A stretch of 64,000 bases of DNA from CAYMAZ01 sp964388575 (GTDB taxonomy: Bacteria; Bacteroidota; Bacteroidia; Bacteroidales; DTU049), in the NCBI GenBank assembly GCA_964388575.1, contig CAYMAZ010000009.1:1-64000 (forward strand). The letters run 5' to 3'. The notes beneath the pieces were generated by a model. It was not told where the DNA came from, ran no database searches, and was given only the letters and a program-made list of their open reading frames with translations. This document shows positions 45,563-54,973 of this stretch, piece by piece; positions within the stretch are counted from its first letter, which is position 1, and every line of letters begins with the position of its first letter. A program made the translations under genes and the position numbers.

Positions 45563-47854
45563 ATGGATAATCAGGAAAACAATACGAATTTGATCCCCAA
45601 TGAGGTAGAACCCTTTGGAAGTGAAGTTGGATCCGAAAATACGGAACATCCCGTTGCCGAATCAGATCAGACTACAGAAGAACTCCAGAACACTGTCACT
45701 GAAACAACACCTGAAACTGACACTGAAACGAAAGCTCCCGTTAAAAGAGGGAGAAAGAAGAAAGTTCAGGAAGACCCGGAATCAGTTCCTGAAGATCAGG
45801 ATATTCAATCTACGCGTTCTGATGTGTCAGAACCTGTTGAGGAGGTATCTGTAAAAGTCCAAGATGAATCTGCTGTCAATGAAAATGATATCAAAGAAAA
45901 TAACATCAGTCCTGAAGCTGTTGAAAGCTCCGGCAAATCTTCTGAAGACATCACAGAAGAATCCAGTACGAATAAAGATCAAACTGTAACGGAAGAACAG
46001 GACAAACCTGTTGTTCATAAAACGAAACTAAAAAACGAAGAGACACAGTCTGAAGTCAAACAACATGTTACTGTGCCAGAACAAGAAAATGTTCACAACG
46101 AACCTCTTATTTCTGATACAGAAATTGCTGAATATGATATAAAAAAACTGCTTGAAATTACTGAGGCAGTTCTTGAACATGATGATTTTCCAAAAATCAA
46201 GGCAGCTATGTTACTGATTCGCAGCCAATATGAGAAACTTGAAAGCGAACATGAACAACAGGATCTGATCAAAAATTCTGAAAGCAAAGAAGATGAAGAA
46301 GACTCTGGTGCAGAAACTGAAGTAACTGATGAATTTAAAGTACAATCTGAACACTTCCGAAAACTACTGAATAAATATTCCAGATTGCGCAAAGCACATA
46401 ACGAAAAACTTGAAGCAGAAAAGCTCAGAAATTATGATCTGAAAAAACAAATTCTCGAAGATTTGAAACTTCTTGTAGAATCTGAAGAAACCCTTCAGAA
46501 AACATGGGAAGACTTCAAGCAGCTTCAGCAACGATGGAAAGAAATCGGGCATGTGCCCCCAAATCAGAGTCAGGATTTATGGAATAATTTCAATCATCTG
46601 GTTGACCTGTTTTTAGATAAAGTTAAGATTAACAGAGAGTTGAGAGACCTTGATTACAGAAAAAATCTGGAAACAAAGCTGGAAATCTGTGAAAAAATTG
46701 AAGAACTGCTACTGGATGATTCTGTTGAAAGTGCATTTAAACGACTTGGAGAGCTCCAGACTTTATGGCGTGAAACCGGTCCGGTCCCTTCTGATAAACG
46801 TGACGAAATCAATACCAGGTTCACAACCGCCATAGAAAAGCTTAAAGAAAAAAGACGCGAAAAATATGAAACTTTCCGTGCTGAACTTGACAAAAACCTT
46901 GAATTTAAAAAGGCACTCATCGTCAGCATCAAGGAAATCAACGAACAGGAATTCACTACAGCCAAATCTTGGGGGCATAAAACGACCAAGGTTGAAGAGT
47001 TGATGAAACTGTGGAAAGGGACAGGCCCTGTTCCCAAAAAATACAACGAAGAAATCTGGTCTGAATTTAAGCAGGAAATGAATCGTTTTTTTGCTGAGAA
47101 AAAAGCATTTTTCAGCAAAATGAAAGATGAACTGATGGAAAACTACAACCGGAAACAGTTGCTGTGTAAACAGGCCGAATCCCTCCAGGAGAGTACCGAG
47201 TGGAGAAATACCACCCAGGAACTGATTGCTTTACAAAATGAATGGAAATCCATCGGTCCGGTTCCGCATCGTTATTCTGATTCTGTGTGGAAACAGTTCA
47301 GGACGGCCTGTGATATCTTTTTCAACAGAAAAAAGGATTTTTTCTCCAATCTTGATAAACACGAGGAAGAAAATCTGAAAGCCAAGAAAGAAATCATTGA
47401 GCAAATGCTTGCTTTTGAATTTGGCGATGACAACAAAGCAAATCTTGAGTCAATCAAAGATTTTCAACGCAGGTTTTTTGAAACAGGACGTGTCCCTATT
47501 AAAGAAAAAGATAAAATTCAAAGCACTTTCCAGAAAACGGTTGACAGTTTACTTGATAAACTCAAAATCGGAAGAGATGAAAAACGTCGTTTTGACATGA
47601 AGCAGAAGTTGGAATCCATGATTCATGCCAAATCAGGGAAAGAAGACATTAAAAAAGAGACTTTTGCAATTGCTTCAAAGATCAGCAAGCTTGATGCCGA
47701 CATTCAGCTGTGGGAAAATAATATTGAATTTTTTGCAAAATCAAAAAATGCAGAAATCCTTACGAAAGAATTCCGAGAAAAAATTGAAAAAGCTAAGGCA
47801 GAATTACTGATCCTTAAGGAGAAACAAAAGTTGATGAGGGATATGATAAAATAG
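45563..47854 (+). CDS. DUF349 repeat protein with acidic N-terminus
   Basis: 763 residues from ATG 45563, chosen because the promoter overlaps the earlier ATG. The first ~200 residues are disordered, rich in Glu, Thr, Ser and Asp, with one basic patch (PVKRGRKKKVQ). Then come five DUF349 helical repeats at about 311-355, 390-430, 460-512, 546-595 and 626-670. Each has a Trp/Phe-rich core such as LQQRWKEIGHVPP, LQTLWRETGPVPS and LQNEWKSIGPVPH. The family is widespread in Bacteroidota and its role is unknown; the structure suggests long coiled helices. No signal peptide, so cytoplasmic. The basic patch next to the acidic stretch could contact nucleic acid, but that is speculation. A flippase gene follows 50 bp later. 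Confidence 0.85.
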   Translation: MDNQENNTNLIPNEVEPFGSEVGSENTEHPVAESDQTTEELQNTVTETTPETDTETKAPVKRGRKKKVQEDPESVPEDQDIQSTRSDVSEPVEEVSVKVQDESAVNENDIKENNISPEAVESSGKSSEDITEESSTNKDQTVTEEQDKPVVHKTKLKNEETQSEVKQHVTVPEQENVHNEPLISDTEIAEYDIKKLLEITEAVLEHDDFPKIKAAMLLIRSQYEKLESEHEQQDLIKNSESKEDEEDSGAETEVTDEFKVQSEHFRKLLNKYSRLRKAHNEKLEAEKLRNYDLKKQILEDLKLLVESEETLQKTWEDFKQLQQRWKEIGHVPPNQSQDLWNNFNHLVDLFLDKVKINRELRDLDYRKNLETKLEICEKIEELLLDDSVESAFKRLGELQTLWRETGPVPSDKRDEINTRFTTAIEKLKEKRREKYETFRAELDKNLEFKKALIVSIKEINEQEFTTAKSWGHKTTKVEELMKLWKGTGPVPKKYNEEIWSEFKQEMNRFFAEKKAFFSKMKDELMENYNRKQLLCKQAESLQESTEWRNTTQELIALQNEWKSIGPVPHRYSDSVWKQFRTACDIFFNRKKDFFSNLDKHEEENLKAKKEIIEQMLAFEFGDDNKANLESIKDFQRRFFETGRVPIKEKDKIQSTFQKTVDSLLDKLKIGRDEKRRFDMKQKLESMIHAKSGKEDIKKETFAIASKISKLDADIQLWENNIEFFAKSKNAEILTKEFREKIEKAKAELLILKEKQKLMRDMIK

Positions 47855-47904
47855 GCAGTTGTTTTGTATTTTAACAAAATGCCTGACTAAAACAAACCTC
47901 AACC

Positions 47905-49356
47905 ATGATCAATCTTAGAGAACACCTGAAGTTAACCGGAATTTATACATTTTTTGCTGCTTTTCCGGCAATACTTCAGCTCATAGTCTATCCGATCATT
48001 GAAGGAACAAACCGTCTTGGTGCTGAAGATTTCGGGTATCTGGCGATTACAGAGGCGATTATTTCTTTTATGGTCATTTTTTGTTTATTTGGCATGTCTG
48101 TTACAATTTCCCGATTCTATTATGACTACAATGAAAAGACAAAAGAATACAAGTCACTTGTTTCCTCAGTATTTATTGGAATCATACTCCGAGGAATTGT
48201 ATTGTTTGGAATTGTGTTTTTATTCGCTGATACCTTAAGCTCATTTCTTTCACCACAACCCCTTAAAGAAGTAAATCAATATGGATTTCTTCTGCCAATA
48301 ATTTCTCTCAATAGAGTGTTAGCATCGGTCTCTTTAGCTCTTTTCAGAAACGAAAAAAAAATTAAAATATTCATAATTATTAGCCTATTATCAGGTCTTG
48401 CAAGAAGCCTTTTTCAAATAATAGGTGTGCTATATTTTGATTTATCTTTTATTGGTTATCTGGAAGGTACTGCATTGGGTGGTGGTTTTGCAACTTTATT
48501 AATTCTCATTTATACCTTCTCAAAAAATAGTATCACTTTTTCTAAGCGAATAAGTTTTAACACATTTAAATATGCTTTCCCATTCTTCCTCTCTGACATA
48601 TTGTTCTGGGGAATTGTTTTTATTGATCGGTTTTTGCTAATGAGGACTCCAGGGCAATTAGGAATTTATGACAATGCATTAAAATTTGCAATGGGATTTT
48701 ATTTTATCTCACAAGGATTAGCAAATTCAACTCAACCAGAACTTTACAGGTATTTTAAAGAAGGAATAAAAAAAAGAGAAAGTATGATAAAAAGTTTATC
48801 AAATCTTTTTATTGTTGAAAACATTGGAACTGCTGTTATTATTCTGGTCCCGCTTATGATTTTTATTAATCTTTTTTATGAAACGGAATTAGTAATGTCT
48901 TCAAGCATTCTCACCCTGGTGTTTCTGAAATATATTTTAAATGCACAATATCAGGTTTTTTTATGGCCCTTACTTTTCCAGAAAAAAACTTATCCCTTAC
49001 TATTTTTAAACTTGATGGTTCTTATTACTTCAGTTTCATTTAATTTTCTACTTATTCCAAAACTTGGAATCTACGGTGCCATTATCTCTATGATTATAAC
49101 TGGTTTTGTTCAGGTTATACTGTTTTATCAATATCAGCAAAAACAAATATCTCTTAGTTGGAATAAGTGGAAAATATTGGTTTTTCCAATGATCATTGTT
49201 GCTGTAACATGTATCTCCGAAATCATAAAAATTCAATACACGTTAACCACATATTTTACAGCCTTTGTTTTTTCAATAGTATCTTCAATTGGTATCTTCT
49301 TTTTATATAGAAGCGAATTAAAAGAGAAAATTAAAAAAATTAAAAACAAGTTTTAA
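47905..49356 (+). CDS. Polysaccharide flippase (Wzx/MATE-like)
   Basis: 483 residues with about 12-14 hydrophobic segments. The opening LREHLKLTGIYTFFAAFPAI and repeated blocks such as FKYAFPFFLSDILFWGIVFI and DRFLLMRTPGQLGIYDNA are typical of the Wzx/RfbX branch of the MOP superfamily. It would flip a lipid-linked oligosaccharide across the inner membrane. Its 3' end overlaps the convergent acyltransferase gene by 4 bp. Downstream DNA encodes sugar-modifying enzymes on the other strand, so it probably acts on the same glycan. The second half is markedly more AT-rich than the housekeeping genes nearby. Confidence 0.88.
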   Translation: MINLREHLKLTGIYTFFAAFPAILQLIVYPIIEGTNRLGAEDFGYLAITEAIISFMVIFCLFGMSVTISRFYYDYNEKTKEYKSLVSSVFIGIILRGIVLFGIVFLFADTLSSFLSPQPLKEVNQYGFLLPIISLNRVLASVSLALFRNEKKIKIFIIISLLSGLARSLFQIIGVLYFDLSFIGYLEGTALGGGFATLLILIYTFSKNSITFSKRISFNTFKYAFPFFLSDILFWGIVFIDRFLLMRTPGQLGIYDNALKFAMGFYFISQGLANSTQPELYRYFKEGIKKRESMIKSLSNLFIVENIGTAVIILVPLMIFINLFYETELVMSSSILTLVFLKYILNAQYQVFLWPLLFQKKTYPLLFLNLMVLITSVSFNFLLIPKLGIYGAIISMIITGFVQVILFYQYQQKQISLSWNKWKILVFPMIIVAVTCISEIIKIQYTLTTYFTAFVFSIVSSIGIFFLYRSELKEKIKKIKNKF

Positions 49357-49895
49357 ACGAACCTCAAAAGTCCTTTTTTTCTTTCTTTTAAAAATTTAAC
49401 CGGGATTCCTGCATAAAGGCCCCATTCATCTAAAGATTTTAAGACAAGACTCATTGCACCAACAGCTACTCCCTGCCCTATAACAACACCAGGCATTATG
49501 ATTGAGCCTGCGCCCACTTGTGAATACTTTCCAACAACAACATTTTCACTTGTAACGTTTCTATATTGAGAATTATTCATAGGGCCTATTAAAAAATCAC
49601 CACTAAAATCATCAGAAGAAGAAAATATCGTTGTTCTTGGGGAGAGACCTGCAAAATCCTCAATAGTTACCTTTGCACTAGCATATATAGCACAATAAGC
49701 AGAAATATGGATATTATTACCTATTTGAATATTCCCGGACAAAATACAAAAATCATCAATCCTTACATTGTCCCCAATTTCTATGCAGGCAGGATTATAA
49801 AAACAAGCATACCTGCTTATCAATACATTATTACCAAAGCTTTTAAGTCCAAATGCTTTAAGCTCTTCATTGTTTAAAAAAGAATTATTTTGCAT
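49353..49895 (-). CDS. Left-handed beta-helix acyltransferase (sugar)
   Basis: 180 residues from ATG 49895 (an ATG at 49928 would overlap the upstream gene by 44 bp instead of 11). Hexapeptide repeats run through CIEIGDNVRIDDFCILSG, IQIGNNIHISAYC and SENVVVGKYSQVGAGSIIMP, ending in DEWGLYAGIPVKFLKER. This is the LbH maltose/galactoside acetyltransferase type. Following a VioA-like aminotransferase with an 11-bp overlap, it probably N- or O-acylates the 4-amino-4,6-dideoxy sugar, much as VioB does, though it is not clearly VioB itself. It converges on the flippase gene with a 4-bp overlap of coding ends. Confidence 0.8.
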   Translation of the reverse strand: MQNNSFLNNEELKAFGLKSFGNNVLISRYACFYNPACIEIGDNVRIDDFCILSGNIQIGNNIHISAYCAIYASAKVTIEDFAGLSPRTTIFSSSDDFSGDFLIGPMNNSQYRNVTSENVVVGKYSQVGAGSIIMPGVVIGQGVAVGAMSLVLKSLDEWGLYAGIPVKFLKERKKGLLRFV

Positions 49896-51000
49896 AATTA
49901 TGAATGATTTCTGTAATTCTGTTAACACTTTTCAAAGAAAGATTTGGATAAAGAGGCAAACAAAGTACACTATCAGAGGAGTGGTTAGAGTTTGTTAAGT
50001 TATCAGTTGATGCTGACTCTAGTAAGCTATAGGGCTTAAAGGAACTTATCAATGGATAAAAGTATCTCCTTGAATAAATATCTTCCCTTTTCAAAATATC
50101 ATAAAGTTGATCTCTTGAGACTGAAAAATTGTTTTCAACAAAGATCGGGAAGTATGAATAATTATAAAAAACATTTTTAGGAACTTTTAATAATCTAATT
50201 CCTGTAATTTCTCTTAATTTATTCTGATAAAATTCTGATATTATTTTTCTTTTTGAAATGTCTGAATCAACATTTTTTAAATTTAAAAGTCCAAAAGCAG
50301 CTTGAATTTCGTTCATTTTTGCATTTATCCCTGGAACTGTAATTGTAATTTCGTTTTCAAAACCAAAATTCTTTAAATAATCTATTGTTCTCTTCATTTC
50401 TTTATTGTGAGAGACAATTGCGCCACCCTCAACTGTATTAAAGACTTTTGTTGCATGAAAACTCAAGATTGATAAATCACCAAAGTTTAAAACAGATTGA
50501 TCATTTACCTTAACTCCAAAAGCATGTGCTGCATCATAAATAACTTTTAGTCCATATTTATCTGCAATTGATTTTATTTTATCAATGTTACACGGAATGC
50601 CATATACATGCACTGGCATAATTGCTGAAGTTCTTTCTGTAATTGCAGACTCTATCTTATTTGCATCGATATTACAGCTATTATCTTCAACATCTACAAA
50701 AACTGGTTTTATGCCGTTCCACCACAAAGCATGTGAAGTTGCAACAAAACTATAGGGTGTTGTTATGACCTCTCCTTTGATTTCCAATGCCTGTAAAGCT
50801 GTCATCAAAGCCAGTGTTCCATTTGAAAAAAGGGAAATGTATTTAACCCCTAAATATTCCTCAAGCTTCGATTCTAACTGATTGTGTATAGGTCCCATAT
50901 TTGTTAGCACATGGCTTTTTAAAATCACTTTAAGCATTTTCTTAAGATCTTTAATGCCAGGAACTGAGGGTTGTGTTACGTATATCGGTTTATTTTTCAT
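49885..51000 (-). CDS. DegT/VioA-like dTDP-4-keto-6-deoxyhexose aminotransferase
   Basis: 371 residues from ATG 51000, which gives MKNKPIYVTQPSVPGIKDLK; earlier in-frame ATGs run further into the upstream gene. Motifs are TPYSFVATSHALWWNGIKPV, VIYDAAHAFGV, and SFHATKVFNTVEGGAIV with the PLP lysine in HATK. A GINAKMNEIQAAFGL segment follows. This pattern is close to VioA and related sugar 4-aminotransferases that make dTDP-4-amino-4,6-dideoxyglucose or -galactose. Its start overlaps the GT56 gene by 11 bp and its end overlaps the acyltransferase by 11 bp, so the three are translationally linked. dTDP-glucose synthesis genes (rmlA/B) are not in the window. Confidence 0.88.
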   Translation of the reverse strand: MKNKPIYVTQPSVPGIKDLKKMLKVILKSHVLTNMGPIHNQLESKLEEYLGVKYISLFSNGTLALMTALQALEIKGEVITTPYSFVATSHALWWNGIKPVFVDVEDNSCNIDANKIESAITERTSAIMPVHVYGIPCNIDKIKSIADKYGLKVIYDAAHAFGVKVNDQSVLNFGDLSILSFHATKVFNTVEGGAIVSHNKEMKRTIDYLKNFGFENEITITVPGINAKMNEIQAAFGLLNLKNVDSDISKRKIISEFYQNKLREITGIRLLKVPKNVFYNYSYFPIFVENNFSVSRDQLYDILKREDIYSRRYFYPLISSFKPYSLLESASTDNLTNSNHSSDSVLCLPLYPNLSLKSVNRITEIIHNYAK

Positions 51001-52144
51001 TAATGATTTGTGCGTTTGAAATAAATGAACAAAATGAAGATCTAAGAGAAGAAATAAAAGTAGCCTCTCCAAATATTTCTGTTAAAATCCGACGATTATG
51101 TATGGTTTCACTCATTGATAATGAATCAAAAAGGTCGGGGTTTGACTCATGGAAGTCTCTTTCAATTGAAAAAATATTTAACCCCATTCTTTTAAAAAAC
51201 AAATAACTTGAAGATTCTTCACAAATGTATACTCTCATTCCATACCAGGCTCCTGCAATTAAATTTCCCAATCCTTGTTGCCTTTTGTGATTTAAGATCA
51301 TTACAGAACACGACATTAAAATACTATGGTATGCATCTTTTTCAACAAACTCAGTAAGGGGGACAAAGTTATCACTAAATATTTTCTTTCCCTTTCTTTG
51401 AATAAATGAGGAGTAAACTTTGTTTCCGTAACTCAAAGGCACAACAATTCTTCTGTCATTACTCTGTTTTAAAACGCTCTTTACTTTTCGAAACGCCTCC
51501 ATATGGTTAGACGTAAAACTAGCTGAGTTACCAATAAAAATTCCACCATTATCAATACAGTAATGATGAGTATATGTTGCATCAAAATATGACTCCACCA
51601 TTATGTATGAATGCCAAAGTGTTGGTTTGTTTATCTTTGTTATGGCTTTAACCTTATCAATCTCCTCCGGCATAAAATGGGCATAATATTCAATAAAATT
51701 CAAATAATAATTCAGATTTTTTTTTGTTAGTATTTTGAAAATCCTGAAAAATGGGATAAATACTCTATATGGCAGCAAAAAGTAATAGTAAAACCTTGTA
51801 ACATTTCCAAGAAAAGAGGAGGGAATTATTCTGGATTTTTGTATTTCAGCTCCATAAATTACCCAACCCTTCCTGATATCTATCTTTTTACTTATCATGT
51901 ACAATAATGTCTTTTCGCATGAACCCAATAAACTATGGAAAAGCACAAAACTGTATTTATTTTTTATTTCATTAAAAAAAATTTTATACTCTTTTGAATT
52001 CAGCTTCAAAAACTTAACATTTGTATATTCCTTTGATTTAAAGGTGCCTATTACAATATGAAATCCAGGAATATTTGCTTCTTCAAAACAACTGACACAT
52101 AAATTAATAAAAAGTGATTGGCTGTCATGAATATGGAGTATCAT
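50990..52144 (-). CDS. GT56 WecF-like 4-acetamido-4,6-dideoxyhexose transferase
   Basis: 384 residues resembling the TDP-Fuc4NAc:lipid II Fuc4NAc transferase family (WecF, CAZy GT56). Recognisable parts are FIGNSASFTSNHMEAFRKV, RRIVVPLSYGNKVY, IFSDNFVPLTEFV and VMILNHKRQQGLGNLIAGAW. In enterobacteria WecF adds the 4-amino sugar to a lipid-linked disaccharide in common antigen synthesis. Here the aminotransferase and acyltransferase that could make the donor follow directly, which strengthens the assignment. No signal peptide; the inner-membrane cytoplasmic face is expected. The gene is more AT-rich than its housekeeping neighbours. Confidence 0.85.
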   Translation of the reverse strand: MILHIHDSQSLFINLCVSCFEEANIPGFHIVIGTFKSKEYTNVKFLKLNSKEYKIFFNEIKNKYSFVLFHSLLGSCEKTLLYMISKKIDIRKGWVIYGAEIQKSRIIPSSFLGNVTRFYYYFLLPYRVFIPFFRIFKILTKKNLNYYLNFIEYYAHFMPEEIDKVKAITKINKPTLWHSYIMVESYFDATYTHHYCIDNGGIFIGNSASFTSNHMEAFRKVKSVLKQSNDRRIVVPLSYGNKVYSSFIQRKGKKIFSDNFVPLTEFVEKDAYHSILMSCSVMILNHKRQQGLGNLIAGAWYGMRVYICEESSSYLFFKRMGLNIFSIERDFHESNPDLFDSLSMSETIHNRRILTEIFGEATFISSLRSSFCSFISNAQIINEK

Positions 52145-52202
52145 CTAACATAAGGTTTTAACAAAATTACATATTCTTTCTTTCAACACATTTATAAATA
52201 TT

Positions 52203-52940
52203 TCATTTTCTCGCAACCACAATATAGCCAAGGGGAAACTTTTTAGCTGTTTTGGAAGAAATTTTTTTCCCTATTGAAGTGTTTACAAATTTTAAGCAGC
52301 TCCATTGAGAAAATAATGCCAATGGTTTTCCGAGAAGTGGGATTTTTTTAATGTTTTTAGCAAAAATATCAGCAATTATTTCAGGAGCTCCACCATATTC
52401 TTCTAACTTCACAATTTCAAATCCTGAACTTTTCAGCAGATAAACAAGGCCATAACTTGTAAATCTGAAATAATCATATGGATCCTCATGCAACCAGTAC
52501 ATAAATGGTACATTTAAAATGAGTTTCCCACCAGGCTTTAAAATCCTGAATACCTCATTGATTAATTTCTGCGGCTCTCTTATATGCTCCAAAACATCCG
52601 ACAACAATGCAGTGTCAAATTGATTATCTTCTATTTGAAGTGGTTGATTAAGATCCTGAACAATATCAATATGCCTGCTTTTATGAAATGATTCTGCCCA
52701 ATCAACGCAAATAACTTCAGAAATAAAATCCTTGTAATAACCGTATAGTGGGACAGCAGCACAACCAAGATCAATCATCTTTCCACAAAAAAATTCCGGA
52801 ATTATTTTTTCATATTTTGATGCAACAACATTCACGACTAGACGAGAGGCAAACCTCACATAAATTGTATTTCGTGATGCTTTCAGCTTATTTTTCCTGA
52901 TAACAAATTTCGTTGGAACCCACTGACAAGAATTTTGCAT
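52203..52940 (-). CDS. Class I SAM-dependent methyltransferase
   Basis: 245 residues with a Methyltransf_11-type domain. Motif I is KMIDLGCAAVPLYGYY (a variant in which Ala-Ala-Val replaces the usual GxG). VICVDWAESF provides the acidic residue binding the SAM ribose, then TALLSDVLEHIREPQKLINE and ILKPGGKLILNVPF. Such proteins near glycan genes usually methylate sugars or lipid carriers, but the target cannot be read. It sits 58 bp upstream of the GT56 gene on the same strand, probably in the same operon. About 250 bp of AT-rich sequence with no clear feature separates it from the acyl-CoA dehydrogenase. Confidence 0.85.
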   Translation of the reverse strand: MQNSCQWVPTKFVIRKNKLKASRNTIYVRFASRLVVNVVASKYEKIIPEFFCGKMIDLGCAAVPLYGYYKDFISEVICVDWAESFHKSRHIDIVQDLNQPLQIEDNQFDTALLSDVLEHIREPQKLINEVFRILKPGGKLILNVPFMYWLHEDPYDYFRFTSYGLVYLLKSSGFEIVKLEEYGGAPEIIADIFAKNIKKIPLLGKPLALFSQWSCLKFVNTSIGKKISSKTAKKFPLGYIVVARK

Positions 52941-53188
52941 TTTCTAATTTAAGTAAATAACGGAAAAATTTTTACACAAATAAATACAATTTTAAGAATG
53001 TAAACAAGAATGATTTATTAATAATCGATAATATCATAATAACGAGGAGTTGTAAGAAATTTAATATTTACAATCTTGCAAATACATCTATGAATATCAT
53101 TTAAAAAAGTGAAAAAATTATTTCACGCAAATCTTTCATTGTAAATCATTTTTCTTACAAAAAAAATTTCTTTATATAAAACGAATAT

Positions 53189-54973
53189 TTAAAACTTATA
53201 ATTATTCTCCTCAATCAATTTATCTGCAATTCTTCTCCGTGCTTCCTTCACATTGATCCCTTTGATGCAACAAAGAGATTTCACTGCAGAAGCCATTTTT
53301 GATGCTTCTTCACCTTCATACATTGAAAAGACTGCGTCAAGTCCCCATTTGCGGATTTTTGAGTTGGCATCATACACAAAAATATCAAGCATATCTTTAT
53401 ACAGGCTGATGGCTTCGGAACCCTTGAGTGCTTCCAGTTTTTCAACCCTCAGTGCAAGTGATTCCCCAATGTACAGCTCCATAATGATGTCAGTAATGTT
53501 GTTCATCACTTCCTGCTCATGGACCAGTTGTTTCCCAAATGTCTTGTAGGCTGCATTTGATAGAATCAGTGCAATTTTTTTGAAGCTTTTCAGACATTGA
53601 TGTTTTTCCTCAAAATAACCGATACCTTCTTTTTTGCATCCGCACTCAAAATTTGCTTCTTCCATAATTTTTTCAGCTTCGCCGAACAGGTCATAATCAC
53701 CTTTTATGGCACGCTTCATGGCAGTATCTGAAACAAGAAGTCGGTTGATCTCATTTGTGCCTTCAAAAATTCTGTTGATCCTGGAATCGCGATACCCCTG
53801 TTCAATTTTCATTTCTGCAGAATAACCCATTCCGCCATGGATCTGAACGCCTTCATCAACGACATAATCCAGCATCTCTGATCCATAAACTTTTAAAATT
53901 GCATCTTCAACGGCATAATGACTGATGGCTTCAATTGTGGCACGACCATAATCTTCATATTGGGCCTTATATTCATCAAGCAAAGTATCAATATCCTTGC
54001 TGACTCTGTAGATGGCCGATTCATGTGCAAAGTTACGAATGACCATTTCAGCCAGTTTATGCTTGATGGCTCCGAAATTTGAAATAAGTGAACCAAATTG
54101 CTTACGCTCGTTTGCATACTGCACAGATTGAGAAATGGCAGCCTTTGAAGCGCCAATCACATTGGCGCCGAGTTTCATTCGTCCCATGTGCAAAATACTC
54201 AATGCGATGCGGAATCCTTCACCACGTTTTCCAATCAGATTTTCAACAGGAACTTTCACATCATTATAATAGATTTGTGCTGTTGATGAGCCTTTGATCC
54301 CCATCTTATGCTCATCAGGACCAATGACAACTCCGGGCCAGTTGCTTTCCACAATAAAAGCACTCAACACCCTGTCATTGTCAATTTTTGCAAAAACAAC
54401 CTGAGTATCACAGAAACCGGCATTGGTAATCCACATTTTCTGACCATTCAGAATGTAATGCTGACCGTCCTCACTCAGTGTTGCCTGACTTTTCCCTGAA
54501 TTGGCATCACTTCCGGCTCCCGGTTCTGTCAGACAGTATGCTCCGAGCAATTCACCGGTGGCTAGTCTCGTCACATATTTCTGACGTTGCTCGTCATTGC
54601 CGTAATACATGATGGGCAAAGTTCCGATACCGCAATGTGCCATGAAAGCCACTGAAAAAGAATATCCGGTACCAACAACTTCAGCAGCAAGCATCTGGGT
54701 GACAAAATCCTGACCAAACCCCCCAAGTTCTTCCGGAATTGAAATTCCCATCAAACCAAGTTCTCCGGATTTCTTCAGAATTTCTTTCATGAGCTCCCGG
54801 TCGCCTTTATCCAAAGCTTCAAGATGCGGATAAACTTCTGCTTCAATGAATGATTTCACTGTATCTGCAATCATCAGCTGTTCTTCATTAAATTCTTCAG
54901 GAATAAAAATATCCTGAGCTTTGATATCTTTTACCAAAAATTCACCGCTTTTCAGCCTGATCTGTGATTCCAT
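53189..54973 (-). CDS. Acyl-CoA dehydrogenase (VLCAD-like)
   Basis: 594 residues, longer than the ~380 of short/medium-chain enzymes. Standard signatures are GAYCLTEPGAGSDANSGKSQ (FAD/substrate loop), WITNAGF, the second domain GIKGSSTAQIYYNDVKVPVE, ERKQFGSLISNFGAIKHKLA, and QIHGGMGYSAEM...RDSRINRIFEGTNEINR with the probable catalytic Glu in FEGTNE. The extra ~170 C-terminal residues are helical, as in VLCAD/ACAD9-type enzymes. It makes 2-enoyl-CoA and passes electrons via ETF. It would supply the crotonase step of a spiral like the one at 25.4-28.9 kb but is encoded separately, with its own -7 box. Confidence 0.92.
   Translation of the reverse strand: MESQIRLKSGEFLVKDIKAQDIFIPEEFNEEQLMIADTVKSFIEAEVYPHLEALDKGDRELMKEILKKSGELGLMGISIPEELGGFGQDFVTQMLAAEVVGTGYSFSVAFMAHCGIGTLPIMYYGNDEQRQKYVTRLATGELLGAYCLTEPGAGSDANSGKSQATLSEDGQHYILNGQKMWITNAGFCDTQVVFAKIDNDRVLSAFIVESNWPGVVIGPDEHKMGIKGSSTAQIYYNDVKVPVENLIGKRGEGFRIALSILHMGRMKLGANVIGASKAAISQSVQYANERKQFGSLISNFGAIKHKLAEMVIRNFAHESAIYRVSKDIDTLLDEYKAQYEDYGRATIEAISHYAVEDAILKVYGSEMLDYVVDEGVQIHGGMGYSAEMKIEQGYRDSRINRIFEGTNEINRLLVSDTAMKRAIKGDYDLFGEAEKIMEEANFECGCKKEGIGYFEEKHQCLKSFKKIALILSNAAYKTFGKQLVHEQEVMNNITDIIMELYIGESLALRVEKLEALKGSEAISLYKDMLDIFVYDANSKIRKWGLDAVFSMYEGEEASKMASAVKSLCCIKGINVKEARRRIADKLIEENNYKF

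Noticed and set aside
46654..47118. 154-residue antisense ORF in the DUF349 gene
   Set aside because: Ser/Phe/Leu-rich sequence produced by the Lys/Glu-rich sense strand.
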